NCBI GenBank assembly: GCA_903813345.2
Contig: CAIIXF020000004.1
Location: forward strand, 27,097,985-27,161,984
Reading direction: 5' to 3'
Source of the DNA: Owenia fusiformis
Taxonomy: Eukaryota > Annelida > Polychaeta > Sabellida > Oweniidae
DNA: 64,000 nt
Shown here: piece after piece, positions 10,597 through 24,300 of the stretch
Layout of the letters: the number at the start of each line of letters is the position of its first letter
Position numbering within the stretch: position 1 is the first letter of the stretch
Program-made: the position numbers and the translations under genes
Notes under the pieces: generated by a model
Databases searched by the model: none
Told to the model about the DNA's origin: nothing
Seen by the model: only the letters and a program-made list of their open reading frames with translations

Positions 10597-12217
10597 CTTG
10601 GAAATGAAGTATCGCGCATGGTATCGCGAGAATATTGGAGACTAGATCCTGAATATAGTCCTTCGTAGTTTAGGTTTTCTTGATATTATTGTCACATTAT
10701 AAGGCATGAAAATCATCTAAGCAAATAACTTACATATCCAATTACTTGAAATAATTCCATTTATTTATGTTCGATGCTCAAATTTATAATATTCTTATCT
10801 TGATACAAACTACTTCCTTAAATATCTCTCCGCGTCGGAGAAAAAAATAAATTGAAAATTTATGCCTTCAACATTTTCTAAAAATATACTACTTTACCAC
10901 GATAATTTTTTAAATGAACTGAACCTATGCGTGCATGTAACTACATACTTCATGCAGTTGTATGTAAGTATACATTTTTATTTGCAAATAATGTATTTTA
11001 ATTGAATTAAAAATGACTTGCTGATTCGGCGCCATTTTGGTTGGTTTTCAATAATTTTGGCATTGTTTCTTTTTTGTTTACACTAATTTTTGTTAGACGT
11101 GCATCGTATCTTATGCCTCTGAGAGCCAAGATATCCTGTGCAAAAATCATGTCTATATACAATCAAGCGACTTGTTCGTTGATAAATGCATCTACCCAAG
11201 GTGAAAACACCTGTCATTTTGTGGCAAATTCCTGCTAAATGATGTCATCAACAATAGTTTTGATTATGAAAGTCATAATGGGTTTACCTTTAGAGTCAAG
11301 GTCTTCTACTTGTTCAAGATCAGTTGTCAACAAAAAGTAAAGTCAGTTATTCATGGGCATTCCTGAAAGGCATTCCTCTGAAAACCTGCTTCACTGAAGG
11401 TCAAACGCAATACCAGGAAAGAAGGCCTACCAATCAGAGGTTTTTGAGAGCATTCGATCAGTCACCAAATGTGAATATATTTCGCTCTTTGTGACCATCA
11501 TGAGAAATCTATGGGTCCTTTTTGCGAGTAACACACTAAGATTTTTGCTTTACTTTACCTCAAATAAGTGCAGAGTTTGGGTTCCAGTTTCTTTTTTTCT
11601 CATCATCGCTCAACAAGTAAATGTAAAGGTCAGACATGATTGGCTGAAAGTATTTTGCCTTGACTTCAACCAACCTGAATTGAAAAAATTAATACTAAAT
11701 TGTTCTGAATGTTTTTATTGAATTGCAGAAGAGCGCATATTTGGACACAAAATGTTACTTTTCTGCATGCAGAATTTGGCACAGAATTTTGTATTTCACG
11801 CAGAATTTGACTTTTTCTCATGCCGTAAACTAGAAACTTTTACAGGTTTAAACCATATCCGTCATATCCGATTTAAATATGCAGAAATACTGATAAACCA
11901 CTTGACTGATTGATTTGACATTTTCAGGGATTTCTATGATAATCTAGACTGATTAATGTTTAGGGTTAATTGTGGAATTGTAAGTCACATATTCCAAGAA
12001 ACAATATGATTCACAATGTGCTAAATTTTCTTAATATTGCACCAGGTGTCTCACTCCTGATGAAGTCGCACTAGTTGGAGGAACTTGATATATTGTAAGT
12101 CACATATTCCAAGAAACAATATTATTCACAATGTGCTTTGTTCTAAATATTACTCCAGGTGTCTCACTCCTGATGAAGTCACACTAGTTGGAGGAACTTG
12201 ATATATTGGTACAAACG
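10597..12217. promoter_or_regulatory. Head-to-head PCCA/USP9X intergenic region, likely bidirectional promoter
   Basis: About 1.6 kb separates the PCCA start codon (minus) from the USP9X start codon (plus). AAGATGGCG lies over the PCCA ATG (10588-10603) and a second GGCGCCATTTTGG block lies at 11028-11040; both resemble YY1 sites found near start sites of housekeeping genes. No TATA box or CpG-rich block stands out. The right third holds the USP9X 5' UTR. No other gene is seen here. Confidence 0.55.
11978..12203 (+). repeat. 113-bp tandem duplication of USP9X 5'-UTR exon acceptor
   Basis: Two copies of a 113-bp unit, each with an acceptor (ACCAG or TCCAG before GTGTCTCACTCCTGATGAAG) followed by the 5' UTR. 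The second acceptor, with exon start at 12159, is nearest the start codon, so a noncoding first exon must lie upstream and was not located. Confidence 0.8.
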
Positions 12218-12332
12218 ATGACTATTGTAATGAGAGAATCCCCTGCTGAGGGGGAACAAGGGGGTGACAGCCCAAACCCTGCAGATACCCCTGCCCAACC
12301 ACAAGGCCCACAGCCAGTCCAACATGATGAAG
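12218..12332 (+). CDS. USP9X: USP9X exon 1 (start codon)
   Basis: Residues 1-38: [20 protein letters not shown], Pro/Gln-rich and presumably disordered. Donor GATGAAG|GTAAGA. The donor region is copied downstream at 12320-12960. Confidence 0.9.
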
Positions 12333-15300
12333 GTAAGATAAAACATAGATTAAAGGCCCTATGTTAAGTTTGCAAATTTTGAACAGCCAGTGCAACACGA
12401 TGAAGGTAAGATAAACATAGATTAGAGCCCCATGTTAAGTTTGCAAATTTTTATCATTTCATTAGGATAAGACAGAACATAGATTAAAGGCCCCGAGCAA
12501 AGTTTTTTTTTTCAAATATTTGATGAAAATAAGAAAGGGCATAGAGTACATGGAGTAAAAGCTCAGTGCAAAAGTTGAAAAATTCCATTCAAATACTGTT
12601 TGATTAGGTAAAACGTGGCATATCAAAGACCCCATGCAAAGTATGAAAATTGTTTTATCATACAGATACTATTTTATAAGGGTAAGACGGACCATAGATT
12701 AAAAGTCCCATGCGAAGTCAGAATTCATTCAAATACTGTTTGATGAAAGTTAGAAACAGAAGATTAAAAGCTCGATGCAAAGTTTGAAAGAAAATTATTC
12801 ATATACTGTTTGATGAGTGTTAAACATAGCATAGGTTAAAGGCCCTATGCAAAGTTTGAGAGAAAATTATTCATATACTGTTTGATGAATGTTAAACACA
12901 GCATTGGTTAAAGGCCCTATGCAAAGTTTGAAAATATTTATTTATGCAAATATTTGATAATGCTATGACATCGATGTATTAAAAACTCCATTTAAAGCTA
13001 GAAAACAATTTTTATCATTCACATACTACTTGGTTCTTTTCATCCCTGACTAATTAATGCTAACCTGAAAAATTGAAATAGTTATTTGTAAAACTTCATT
13101 CTTTAAAATAAACAATTAAAAGTCAAATATATTTTATTTATGCGAAATCAAATTGGGAAAAACAACATTTTATACAGTACAAAAGGATTTTAAGAAAAAA
13201 CAAACTTTGTAGGTCTTGGAGATGAAGAACAAACAGAGGAGGGTGCAATCCCAGAATTCCCTTACAATGAGCTATCTAAACTAGAGGAAATGATCAACCG
13301 ACCTAGGTGGGTCGTACCTGTCTTACCAAAGGGTGAACTAGAGGTCCTCCTTGAAGCGGCTATAGACCTCTGCAAGAAAGGTATGTCTACGCAGAGGTTA
13401 AATTTAAATTCCTGACAATGGGAAATACAAATAATGACAACAAGCAAAGTTTACAAGAATCATAATTCAATTTAATTTTACATGGTTAAAATTGCAGAAT
13501 TAATGAGAACAACATGCGATTTGGTAGAAACAAGTGAAATGACCTGTTTCTAAATGAGTTTTTTTGCCACTCTCAGTTAGATTTTATAAGTGGGAAAATG
13601 TCATTTTCAATTTTTTGTTTGAACTACTTTGATAGTTGGATAGACAGGTTTTCTTTTCCTTATGACTGGTAGACTCTTTTTCTTGCGGTTTTCTGTAACA
13701 ATTTTCGATCTGTTCCCTTCGGCACTTATGCATACATATTTGTTGTTAGATGAAGATACAAAGGTTGATTTAAGTCATATTTAAACTATTGTTTCTTAAA
13801 ATTGTAGATGAGGATACCAAAAGTGAACCATGTCAGAGGTTTTTCAGAGAAGGCCTAACAATCTCATTTACTAAGATTTTGACAGATGAGGCTGTTAGTG
13901 GCTGGAAATATGAAATACACGTAAGTAGGGGCCCTTCGCATAATTTGTCTGTTAAACGGTGCCTATTTGGGTTCTGAAAACCTCCCAGGTCAAATTTTGC
14001 CCTTTTTATTAAGATTTTCTTTGATTTTGATTTATGTTGGCATTGAAGAGTAAATTAAGAGTAAAAAGAAAAGGATGATCGACTGGTGGTGTAAAAAATT
14101 ACTTCTAAATGGACTATAACCTTTTAAGACCTAATCACATACTCAACTATCCATTTAAGTTATCCTAAAATTGTGAAGTTTGTCAAAAACTATTTTTCTT
14201 GTCTAACTTTCTCTAATAAAACAGGGCATGTTGTTGTTTTCTGCCTCTTACTTAAATTATTTGTTTTTTTCAGAGATGTATAATGAAAAACTGTGAAAGA
14301 TTGGTCGAGCTGTGTGTTGTGAAACTACCACATGATTGGTTCCCGTTATTGGACCTTCTGGCCATGGTCCTCAACCCAACATCAAAGTAAGTAATCCGGG
14401 CCACAATTTCATTTTCATGTCCCTACCACAAATGCCGGATTGTTATAATCTCAAACTTTTTTCGTGGATGGTGTTGGGTGGTTGGTGTTCGATGGTCACT
14501 TCTGTAACAAATGGCAGGTGATGAACATTTTGATATTTTACAATTTCGTTGTTTTTGCCATGTACCTTTAGAAAATTGTGAATACTGGTGCTTGTCTGGT
14601 TTGTGAATTTCTCAAGTTGCAATAGCACAAATCCAATAATTTTACCATTGAAATCAGCAGCCACAGTTTTGCTTTCCTGAATCCTGAACAGCCACATTAA
14701 CTTCAGAAGTGTCTTTTAGCCCTGCACCAAGCATTTATGTCACAAAAACCAGTTACAAAAATCGATATAAGAATTCCTTGAAATTGCAAGTTACATCAAT
14801 TGAACATTTTTTACGGTGCACATATAACTGCAGTTATAATATTGAAGCTCCACTGTGTTCTATTGAAATATGGATCTCACAAATTTCAAACAATTTCAGG
14901 TTTCATTGCTACAATGGTACCAGACAGAGCGAGAGTGTACCCTCTGGATCGTCACTAGCTGAGGATGAGTTATTTGCGCGTCCCCCAGATGCAAGAACCC
15001 CCAAAGGCTGGCTTGTGGACTTAGTGAATAAATTCGGACAGTTGGAGGGATTCCAGATTATTCTCGATAGATTCACTAAAGGGGCGAATCTCAGTGTATC
15101 ATTGGTAGCAGCTCTTATAAGGTATTGTCTAATTCACAGAGCCTGCAACCTCCATTTAATTTGAATTTTCTGTAAAGCAACACCACCTGCGATTTTAATT
15201 CTTCTTTTTAGATTGAGCTAATATTGCATACCTTATATCTGTGTTCTTTTTTCAAAAATTAAATCATATATTATATATAACAATGAAATCTATGTGTAAA

Positions 15301-18300
15301 ATATGCTCAACCTTTCTGGCTGTATATTTACCAGTCTGTTGGAATCACTCATTCAGGGTAAATCGAATGTAGCAAATACTGTTGTTTTACATTTGCAGAC
15401 CGTTTGGATTGTGTTATGAAGTCCTTACTCCCCATACAGTGCAGAAATACTTCATGCCAATTGTCGTAAGTTTACATTTACCTTATTATCCCACCGAACG
15501 AAGAATGTGGAGTCTAATCAGTGATTTCCCTTATAATGAAAACAAGTTTCGTCTCTGTCCTCGTTTGATTATGAACCCCCTCTCCCATTGGAAAATCATC
15601 ATCATTTGTTGCAACTTGAAATTAAGAAAATGTCACAATATTTTCCACCCATTTTAGAATAAGATTCTATGTAAAAACAGAAAAATACCTTTTATGTCCG
15701 TCGTATTCCAAAATACAACAGTTTTTCACAATTTAAATTTTGAAATTAATGTTCTGAACGATAACCCTTACTTCCAAAAATGTTGTCTGATTAGTTCAAT
15801 ACCTGATGACCATAAATTAAGAACTTCTTTCCCGAGCTGTGTATGTTCTCCCTTGAAATGTATTTTCTCCCTTGAAATGTATTTTCTCCCTCAAAGTGTA
15901 TGTTCTTGTTCTCCCTCGAAATGTATGTTCTCCCTCGAAGTGTCTGATTTAACATTTCCATATTCACTTTCAGGAAATGGTGCCTAAGTTCCTGGATGCA
16001 CTTACAGATGATGAATTGAAAAAGGAATCCAAATCTGAAGCTAAAAATGATGCACTTTCTGGTTAGATAAATGTTGCTTTTTATACCCAAGAAAATTCTT
16101 CATGGTCATGCTCATTTCGCACATTTTCTCCATAAAATTTGAATGAAGTGTCTAATTTTCTTGCCTTTATGTACAATTTAGAGTGTTGACTACATGCCTG
16201 TTTACTTTATTCCTTGCTGATTCCTCTCATTTCTCTCTAAACTTTGAATGAAGTGTCTGATTTTCTTGCCTTTATGTACAATTTAGAGTGTTAAATACAT
16301 GCCTGTTTACTTTATTCCTTGCTGATTCCTCTCATTTCTCTCTAAAATTTGAATGAAGTGTCTAATTTTCTTGCCTTTATGTACAATTTAGAGTGTAAAC
16401 TACATCCCTGTTTACTTTATTCCTTGCTGATTCCTTTCTTTTCTATCTAAAATTTGAATGAAATGTCTTATTTTCTTGCCTTTATGTGCAATTTAGTGTT
16501 AACTACATCCCTGTTTATTTTACTCTGCTGATTCCTCTCTTTTACCATTTATTTTGCATTTAAAAAATGACTACCTTGATATTGTATTGAAACTTCAAAT
16601 GTAGTCCACTAAAGTTAAGAATCTGTTTTTTTGTGTAATATAATAACCCCAAGATGACGATAAACTAGTCCATGCAGTCATTATGGAAGAATCCATCTTA
16701 AGAGCAGATGACATTAAAAGGGGACTCAGCATCAAAATTATTTGATTTCAGGTATAATCAAAGCACTGAAGTGCCTTGTGTCGAGGCTCTCTGGGCAGGA
16801 AGAAAAAGTGAAAGATCTGGAGATATTTAGGCTTAAAATGATCCTTAGGTATGTAATTACATTTTCTCCCTTTAAAATGAACCTTATCTCATTCTCTTCT
16901 TTTAAAATGTATATCATCACATTTTGTCCCTTTAGAATGTATATCATGGCATATTTCATGTTACATCAATCACTCTTTTTGCATATGTATTTTCATTGTT
17001 AATGTTAATGTTCTTCTGTTCCAGAATGTCATTATATTTGATGGCAATATGAGTCACTGGCCCTTAAATGATCATATTGTCTATTTGATTCCGGACTTTT
17101 ACAAATCTCATCTTTCAATGGCAATAGGGGTCACTGGCCCTTAAATTATCATATTGTCAATTTGATTCCAGACTTTTACAAATCTCATCTTTCAATGGCA
17201 ATATGAGTCATTGGCACTTAGATTATCATATTGTCTATTTGATTCCAGACTTTTACAAATCTCATCTTTCAATGGCAAGATGAGTCACTGGCACTTAGAT
17301 TATCATATTGTCTATTTGATTCCAGACTTTTACAAATCTCATCTTTCAATGACAAGATGAGTCATTGGCACTTAGATTATCATATTGTCTATTTGATTCC
17401 AGACTTTTACAAATCTCATCTTTCAATGGCAAGATGAGTCACTGGCACTTAGATTATCATATTGTCTATTTGATTCTAGACTTTTACAAATCTCATCTTT
17501 CAATGGCAAGATGAGTCACTGGCACTTAAATTATCATATTGTCTATTTGATTCCAGACTTTTACAAATCTCATCTTTCAATGGCAAGATGAGTCACTGGC
17601 ACTTAGATTATCATATTGTCTATTTGATTCCAGACTTTTACAAATCTCATCTTTCAATGGCAAGATGAGTCACTGGCCCTTAGATTATCATATTGTCTAT
17701 TTGATTCCAGACTTTTACAAATCTCATCTTTCAATGGCAAGATGAGTCATTGGCCCTTAGATTATCATATTGTCTATTTGATTCCAGACTTTTACAAATG
17801 TCATCTTTCAATGGTAATATGAGTTATTGGCACTTAAATTATCATATTGTCTATTTGATTCCAGACTTTTACAAATCTCATCTTTCAATGGCAAGCTGAG
17901 TCATTGGCACTTAGATTATCATATTGTCTATTTGATTCCAGACTTTTACAAATCTCATCTTTCAATGGCAAGATGAGTCACTGGCCCTTAAATTATCATA
18001 TTGTCTATTTGATTCCAGACTTTTACAAATCTCATCTTTCAATGGCAAGATGAGTCACTGGCCCTTAAATTATCATATTGTCTATTTGTTTCCAGACTTT
18101 TACAAATCTCATCTTTCAATGGCAAGATGAGTCACTGGCCCTAAGATTATCATATTGTTCATTTAATTCTAGACTTTTACAAATCTCATCTTTCAATGGC
18201 AAGATGAGTCACTGGCCCTTAAATTATCATATTGTCTATTTGATTCCAGACTTTACAAATCTCATCTTTCAATGGCAAGATGAGTCACTGGCCCTTAAAT

Positions 18301-21300
18301 TATCATATTGTCTATTTGATTCCAGACTATTACAAATCTCATCTTTCAATGACAAGATGAGTCACTGGCCCTTAAATTATCATATTGTCTATTTGAATCC
18401 AGACTATTACAAATCTCATCTTTCAATGGCAAGATGAGTCACTGGCCCTTAATTTATCATATTGTCTATTTGATTCCAGACTTTAACAAATCTCATCTTT
18501 CAATGGCAAGCTGAGTCATTGGCACTTAGATTATCATATTGTCTATTTGATTCCAGACTTTAACAAATCTCATCTTTCAATGGCAAGATGAGTCACTGGC
18601 CCTTAAATTATCATATTGTCTTTTTGATTCCAGACTTTTACCAATCTCATCTTTCAATGACAAGATGAGTCACTGGCCCTTAAATTATCATATTGTTTAT
18701 TTGATTCCAGACTTTTACAAATCTCATCTTTCAATGGCAAGATGAATGCCTTGAATGAAGTGAACAAAGTTGTCACCAGTGTATCGTACTACACACACAG
18801 ACACAGCCAAACAGAGGAGGATGAGTGGCTGACAGCGGAGAAAATGGCCGTAAGTACCAAATATTTAGAGGAGGGGCTAAAAACTGATGGAAGTTCTGAT
18901 ATTTGAATTCTTAGGGACTGTCAAATATTGATAGTACATCGATTTTACGTTTAAGATAGATTTCATTGGAAAAGTATGGTGACATTTTGTACCCAGCGCC
19001 TTTACATTAGAGACAGTACTTTGACGTTTGCTGAAAATTGAAATGAACTATGTCTGGGTGTGTGCATAAACAGTGGTAGACCTTGAAATTGGGATGCCAA
19101 ATATGAGGACTTTGGTATCGATTTGGAAATTAGTGTCAAAAGGGCCAATTGTAAGGATTAAAATGAAAAATATTGATTAATCATGTCTGACAGTGATAAA
19201 AAACTTTAAATGTGAACACCTCCAATTTGAAGAGAAATGGTGAACAGTTACATTTGAAAAATTAACATGAAATGAACACGGAATTGCTGAAATGATTAGA
19301 CATTTGTAATTTGTAAATTATTTTGTCCCTATTTCAGGAATGGATCCAAGAGAACAACGTCCTTTCTATTGTCCTAAGAGACAGTCTCCACCAGCCTCAG
19401 TATGTGGAAAAACTAGAAAAGATACTGCGTTTCATGATTAAGGAGAAATCTCTCACGATGTTGGACCTAGACAGGTTATGGGACGCACAGGCTGGGAAAC
19501 ACGAGGCCATTGTTAAGAATGTACATGATCTTCTCGCAAAACTGGCTTGGGATTTCTCACCTGAGCAGCTGGATCACCTGTTTGAATGCTTCCAGGTAAG
19601 TGATTAAGTGGGGAATGATTGGGGGGGGGGGATGATTTGGGGATGCATCTTTGGGTTATGGGTCAAATTGTTTGAATGACAAGTAAGGATAGTGGTGGAG
19701 TCAGGGAAGGAGGGATTTTACAATTGTTACAATTGATTCTATGATAGCTAAGAATAGTAATGAATCGGAGTTGGGTGAGGGTAGATTGTGGCTGGCCTTT
19801 GGGACAAATGAGGATAGTGATGGAGTCAGGGAAGGGGGGGAGGCTTTTGGCTGGTTTAAGTCTGGTTGTTTGATTACAGGGTGTCCAATAAATAAGGTGA
19901 AAGATATTGTAACTTTCTTAATATTGCACCAATCTTGATGAAATTTTCAGAGTTTTTTTATCTTTATTCTGTGAATTTGAAGTGTCTTCTATTTGATTGG
20001 CCAGAGTTGTGGTTGCTATAGCAACTGAAACAACAAAAGGGCGGGGCAAGTTTGTTTACGTCACAACTTTCCAAAACATATTTATTCTTTTTGATAGCTT
20101 TATTCATACTCCCAGGTCTATTACTACCATAAATACAATATAAAAACAGACCTAAAGTCCCATTGTTATGAAAATAAGCTATTCAACATAGTGTCCATCT
20201 CTATCTATACACTTCTTATGCCTATTCACCCACTCTCTAAACACACTTTCAAACCCATTCTTGTCCATTTCCTGAAGTCTTGCTAAGACATGTGATCTGA
20301 GTTCACACACAGCTATGCTTACTAGTGAAACTATTAGGGCACTGGGGCTACCCCTACTTGCACATCCTCCATATTCCCCAGACCTTGCACCCAATGAATT
20401 TTACTTATATGCAGAACTCAAGCGTGACTTGAGAGGAAATAAATTTGGAAGCACTGATAAACTCAGATCACATGTCTTAGCAAGACTTCAGGAAATAGGC
20501 AAGAATGCATGGGTTTGAAAGTGTGTTTAGAGAGTGGGTGAATAGGCATAAGAAATGTATAGCGAGAGATGGACATTCTGTTGAATAGCTTATTTTCATA
20601 ACAATGGGACTTTAGGACTGTTTTTATATTGTATTTGTGGTAGTTATAGACCTGGGAGTATGAATAAAGCTATCAGAAAGAAGAAATATGTTTTGAAAAA
20701 TTGTGACGTAAATAAACTTGCCCCGCCTTTTTGTTGTGTTGGTTGCTATAGCCACCACAACTCTGGCCAATCAAATAGAAGATGCTTTAAATTTACAGAA
20801 TAAAGGTAAAAAGGTTTGGACTACAAACTCTGAAAATTTCATCAAGATTGGTGCAATATTAAGAAAGTTACAATATCTTTCACCTTATTTATTGGACACC
20901 CTGTATATGTTAATTGTAAATATTGAAAATAAAATGTGAACAATGCATTTACAGGGAAGCTGGGCAAATGCATCTAAAAAGCAGAGGGAAAAGTTATTGG
21001 AGTTAATTAGAAGATTGGCAGAGGATGACAAAGAAGGAATAATGGCTCATAAGGTAAAATAAGATTCTCAACCTAGATTGTACAATAAACAAGTCTTTTT
21101 ATTCATGTCATCGAATAGTCCCATCTGATGAGCAGCGAATTTGAATCATATTAGTTTTTTGGACAAAGTTGAGAAAAATCCTTTAAAGAACACAACTGTC
21201 ATCTAAAACCCAAGACAGCTGCTTTCAGATTTTTCATTGATATTTTAACGGTATCTTTCAGGTCTTGGGGCTATTATGGAATCTAGCCTACAGCGATGAT

Positions 21301-24300
21301 GTTCCTACAGAAATAATGGATCAAGCCCTCAAAATCTTGGACTACAGTTGTTCACGAGATCTCCCCAAAATACATGTTAGCTGCTTTCAGATATTTCATT
21401 GATGTTTTAATTTTATCTTTCAGGTCTTGGGGCTATTATGGAATCTCGCATACAGCGATGATGTTCCTACAGAAATAATGGATCAAGCCCTAACAGCACA
21501 TATCAAAATCCTGGACTACAGTTGTTCACAAGATCTCCCCAAAATACATGTTAGCTGCTTTCAGATATTTCATTGATGTTTTAATTTTATCTTTCAGGTC
21601 TTGGGGCTATTATGGAATCTCGCATACAGCGATGATGTTCCAACAGAAATAATGGATCAAGCCTTAACAGCACACATCAAAATCCTGGACTACAGTTGTT
21701 CACGAGATCTCCCCAAAATACATGTTTGCTGCTTTCAGATTCCTCATTGATGTTTTAACTTTATCTTTCAGGTCTTGGGGCTATTATGGAATCTAGCATA
21801 CAGCGATGATGTTCCTACAGAAATAATGGATCAAGCCTTAACAGCACACATCAAAATTCTGGACTACAGTTGTTCACAGGATAGAGACAGTCAGAAAATG
21901 CATTGGATCAGTAGATTCGTTGAGGAATTAAAGAATGAGAAATGGGTGATACCAGCGTTGAAGCAAATCAGAGAGATATGTACGCTTTTCACTGAGGTAT
22001 GTATGACTGTATTCACGCCTACTGTAAACTGTGAGTCAATATTTCACCCGGTATGTATTTGGAGACACTGCACCTTGTAATACGAGTAACTGCCCTGTCA
22101 ACCCTCATGCATTAGGCGTGATTCTCACGCATTTGCTGGAAAAATGAAATCACGCATCAATTTTGCGTGTATGATAAAATGTCACGCAAATCATGCATTA
22201 TGTTATTAAAAAAATTTGCTTTTTATAAAATGCCGATATAGTAAAAAATGATTGTTGAAAAAGCGAATGCATTCCGTTCACACAAATTATGTATATGTCA
22301 CGCATTTGCTTCAAAGTATTTTGTACATCAGAGATACTTTAGACCTCAGAGCAGGTGTAATATTGCCGAATACATACCTTAGAGCTAGGCACAAACGCAT
22401 ATGCCAAAATGTCAAAAATGTCACATTTTGGGTGACATCTTGCCCATGCATGTTTATATGTGTGCATAATAATTCATCACTAAATAAAGATTATATAAAA
22501 TAAACCTTGAAACATTCTTGTATGATTTTCAGGCTCCATCTAACTTTACCCATGGCCAAAGGACTCCACATACATATTATAGAAACCAAGTGATTAACAA
22601 ACTTCAGAGCACTCACTCAATTGTCATGCTAGTGGCCCAGAATCTTACCCTCTATATGAACAATGCCAGAACACATGCTAAAGGTGAGATCCCTTATATG
22701 TCGTCTGCTTGTCACTTAGACTCTTCCATAATGAGAGAATGGACTAGTTTATTGTGTAACATAGGGGTGTTAATACTCACAATTTTATTGTATACTCTTT
22801 AGATATTGATTCCAAAAACCAATTGTTCCATGCAGAAGTCTCCTTGACTCTTTCTGGAAATTATCTGACATTTAACGCAAAAATACAAAACAAGCAATGT
22901 CCATGTTTAGCTGTATGTCAGTTTTACCATGTCAAACAAATCAGGTTTACCATGTCAAACAAATCAGATTTACCATGTCAAACAAATTATAAATTATCAT
23001 AATTTATAAAGAATTACAACTTAATGATATGCAATTTTAAAATGTTCTAGCTTGTGATAAGCCATACACCCCCTGGGGTGTCTTTATCATTATTATGTAA
23101 ATATATTAATATGATTTTAATAAATAAATAAAAAAAAAGAAGCCATTTCTTAATGCAGAAAACCCCAATCTCACACTTTCATTGTCCATGTTTAGCTGTA
23201 TGTCAGGTTTACCATGTCAAACAAATCAGGTTTACCATGTCAAACAAATCAGGTTTACCATGTCAAACAAATTATAATCAAATGCCATTTCTTAATGCAG
23301 AAAACCCCAATCTGGAACCAGCAAACATATTCCCTGATGGAAGGTTCAATCACTCCCAACAAGTCCAAGAGCGGCTGAAATTCCTAAGGTAAACCTTAAG
23401 ATACAATTTTGAATCATTCTTGAACTATTCCTTAGCCTTATTCAAATGATTTATTAAATCATCATAGATGTGAGCCAGATACCTAAAGATTTGTGTGACA
23501 GTTTATTAATGAATTCAAATTGAATTAATTTGATATGAATTAATATTATAAAAAATATTTAAAACTTATTTTTTTAATAATCATAGCTTGATATTATTTT
23601 AGGTTTCTACTAAAAGATGGTCAACTTTGGTTGTGTGAACCTCAGGCTAAACAGATCTGGTGCTGCCTAGCAGAGAACGCCATCTATCCTTCAGATAGGG
23701 AATCGTGTTTTAAATGGTTTTCAAAGGTAGGCATACAAAACTTTGTGCATTAAATAAGAGAGAAGAAAATGAAATTTTTATCTGCTTTGTTCAACATTTA
23801 ACTCTGGTTGAATGTCAATTTTTTTTTATAATTTTGACGTTTTCAGAGTTTTGTCAAATATGATGAAGTTGTTCTAGACACAAAAAATTAAGAAAAGTTT
23901 TTTTGTATATGCCCATTCTGAAGCAATTAAGGAATATATATTTTATATCTGACATGTCTGAGAAAAACTAACAACCTTAGTTGTGAGCCCTGTAAATTAT
24001 GCTTGTTTGTATTTCCACATGTTTCTTTGTATTTGCACATGTTCCTTTGTATTTCCACATGTTTCTTTGTATTTCCACATGTTTCTTTGTATTTGCACAT
24101 GTTTCTTTGTATTTCCACATGTTCCTTTGTGTTTCCACATGTTTCTTTGTATTTCCACATGTTTCTTTGTATTTGCACATGTTCCTTTGTATTTGCACAT
24201 GTTCCTTTGTATTTCCACATGTTTCTTTGTATTTCCACATGTTTCTTTGTATTTCCACATGTTTCTTTGTATTTGCACATGTTCCTTTGTATTTCCACAT

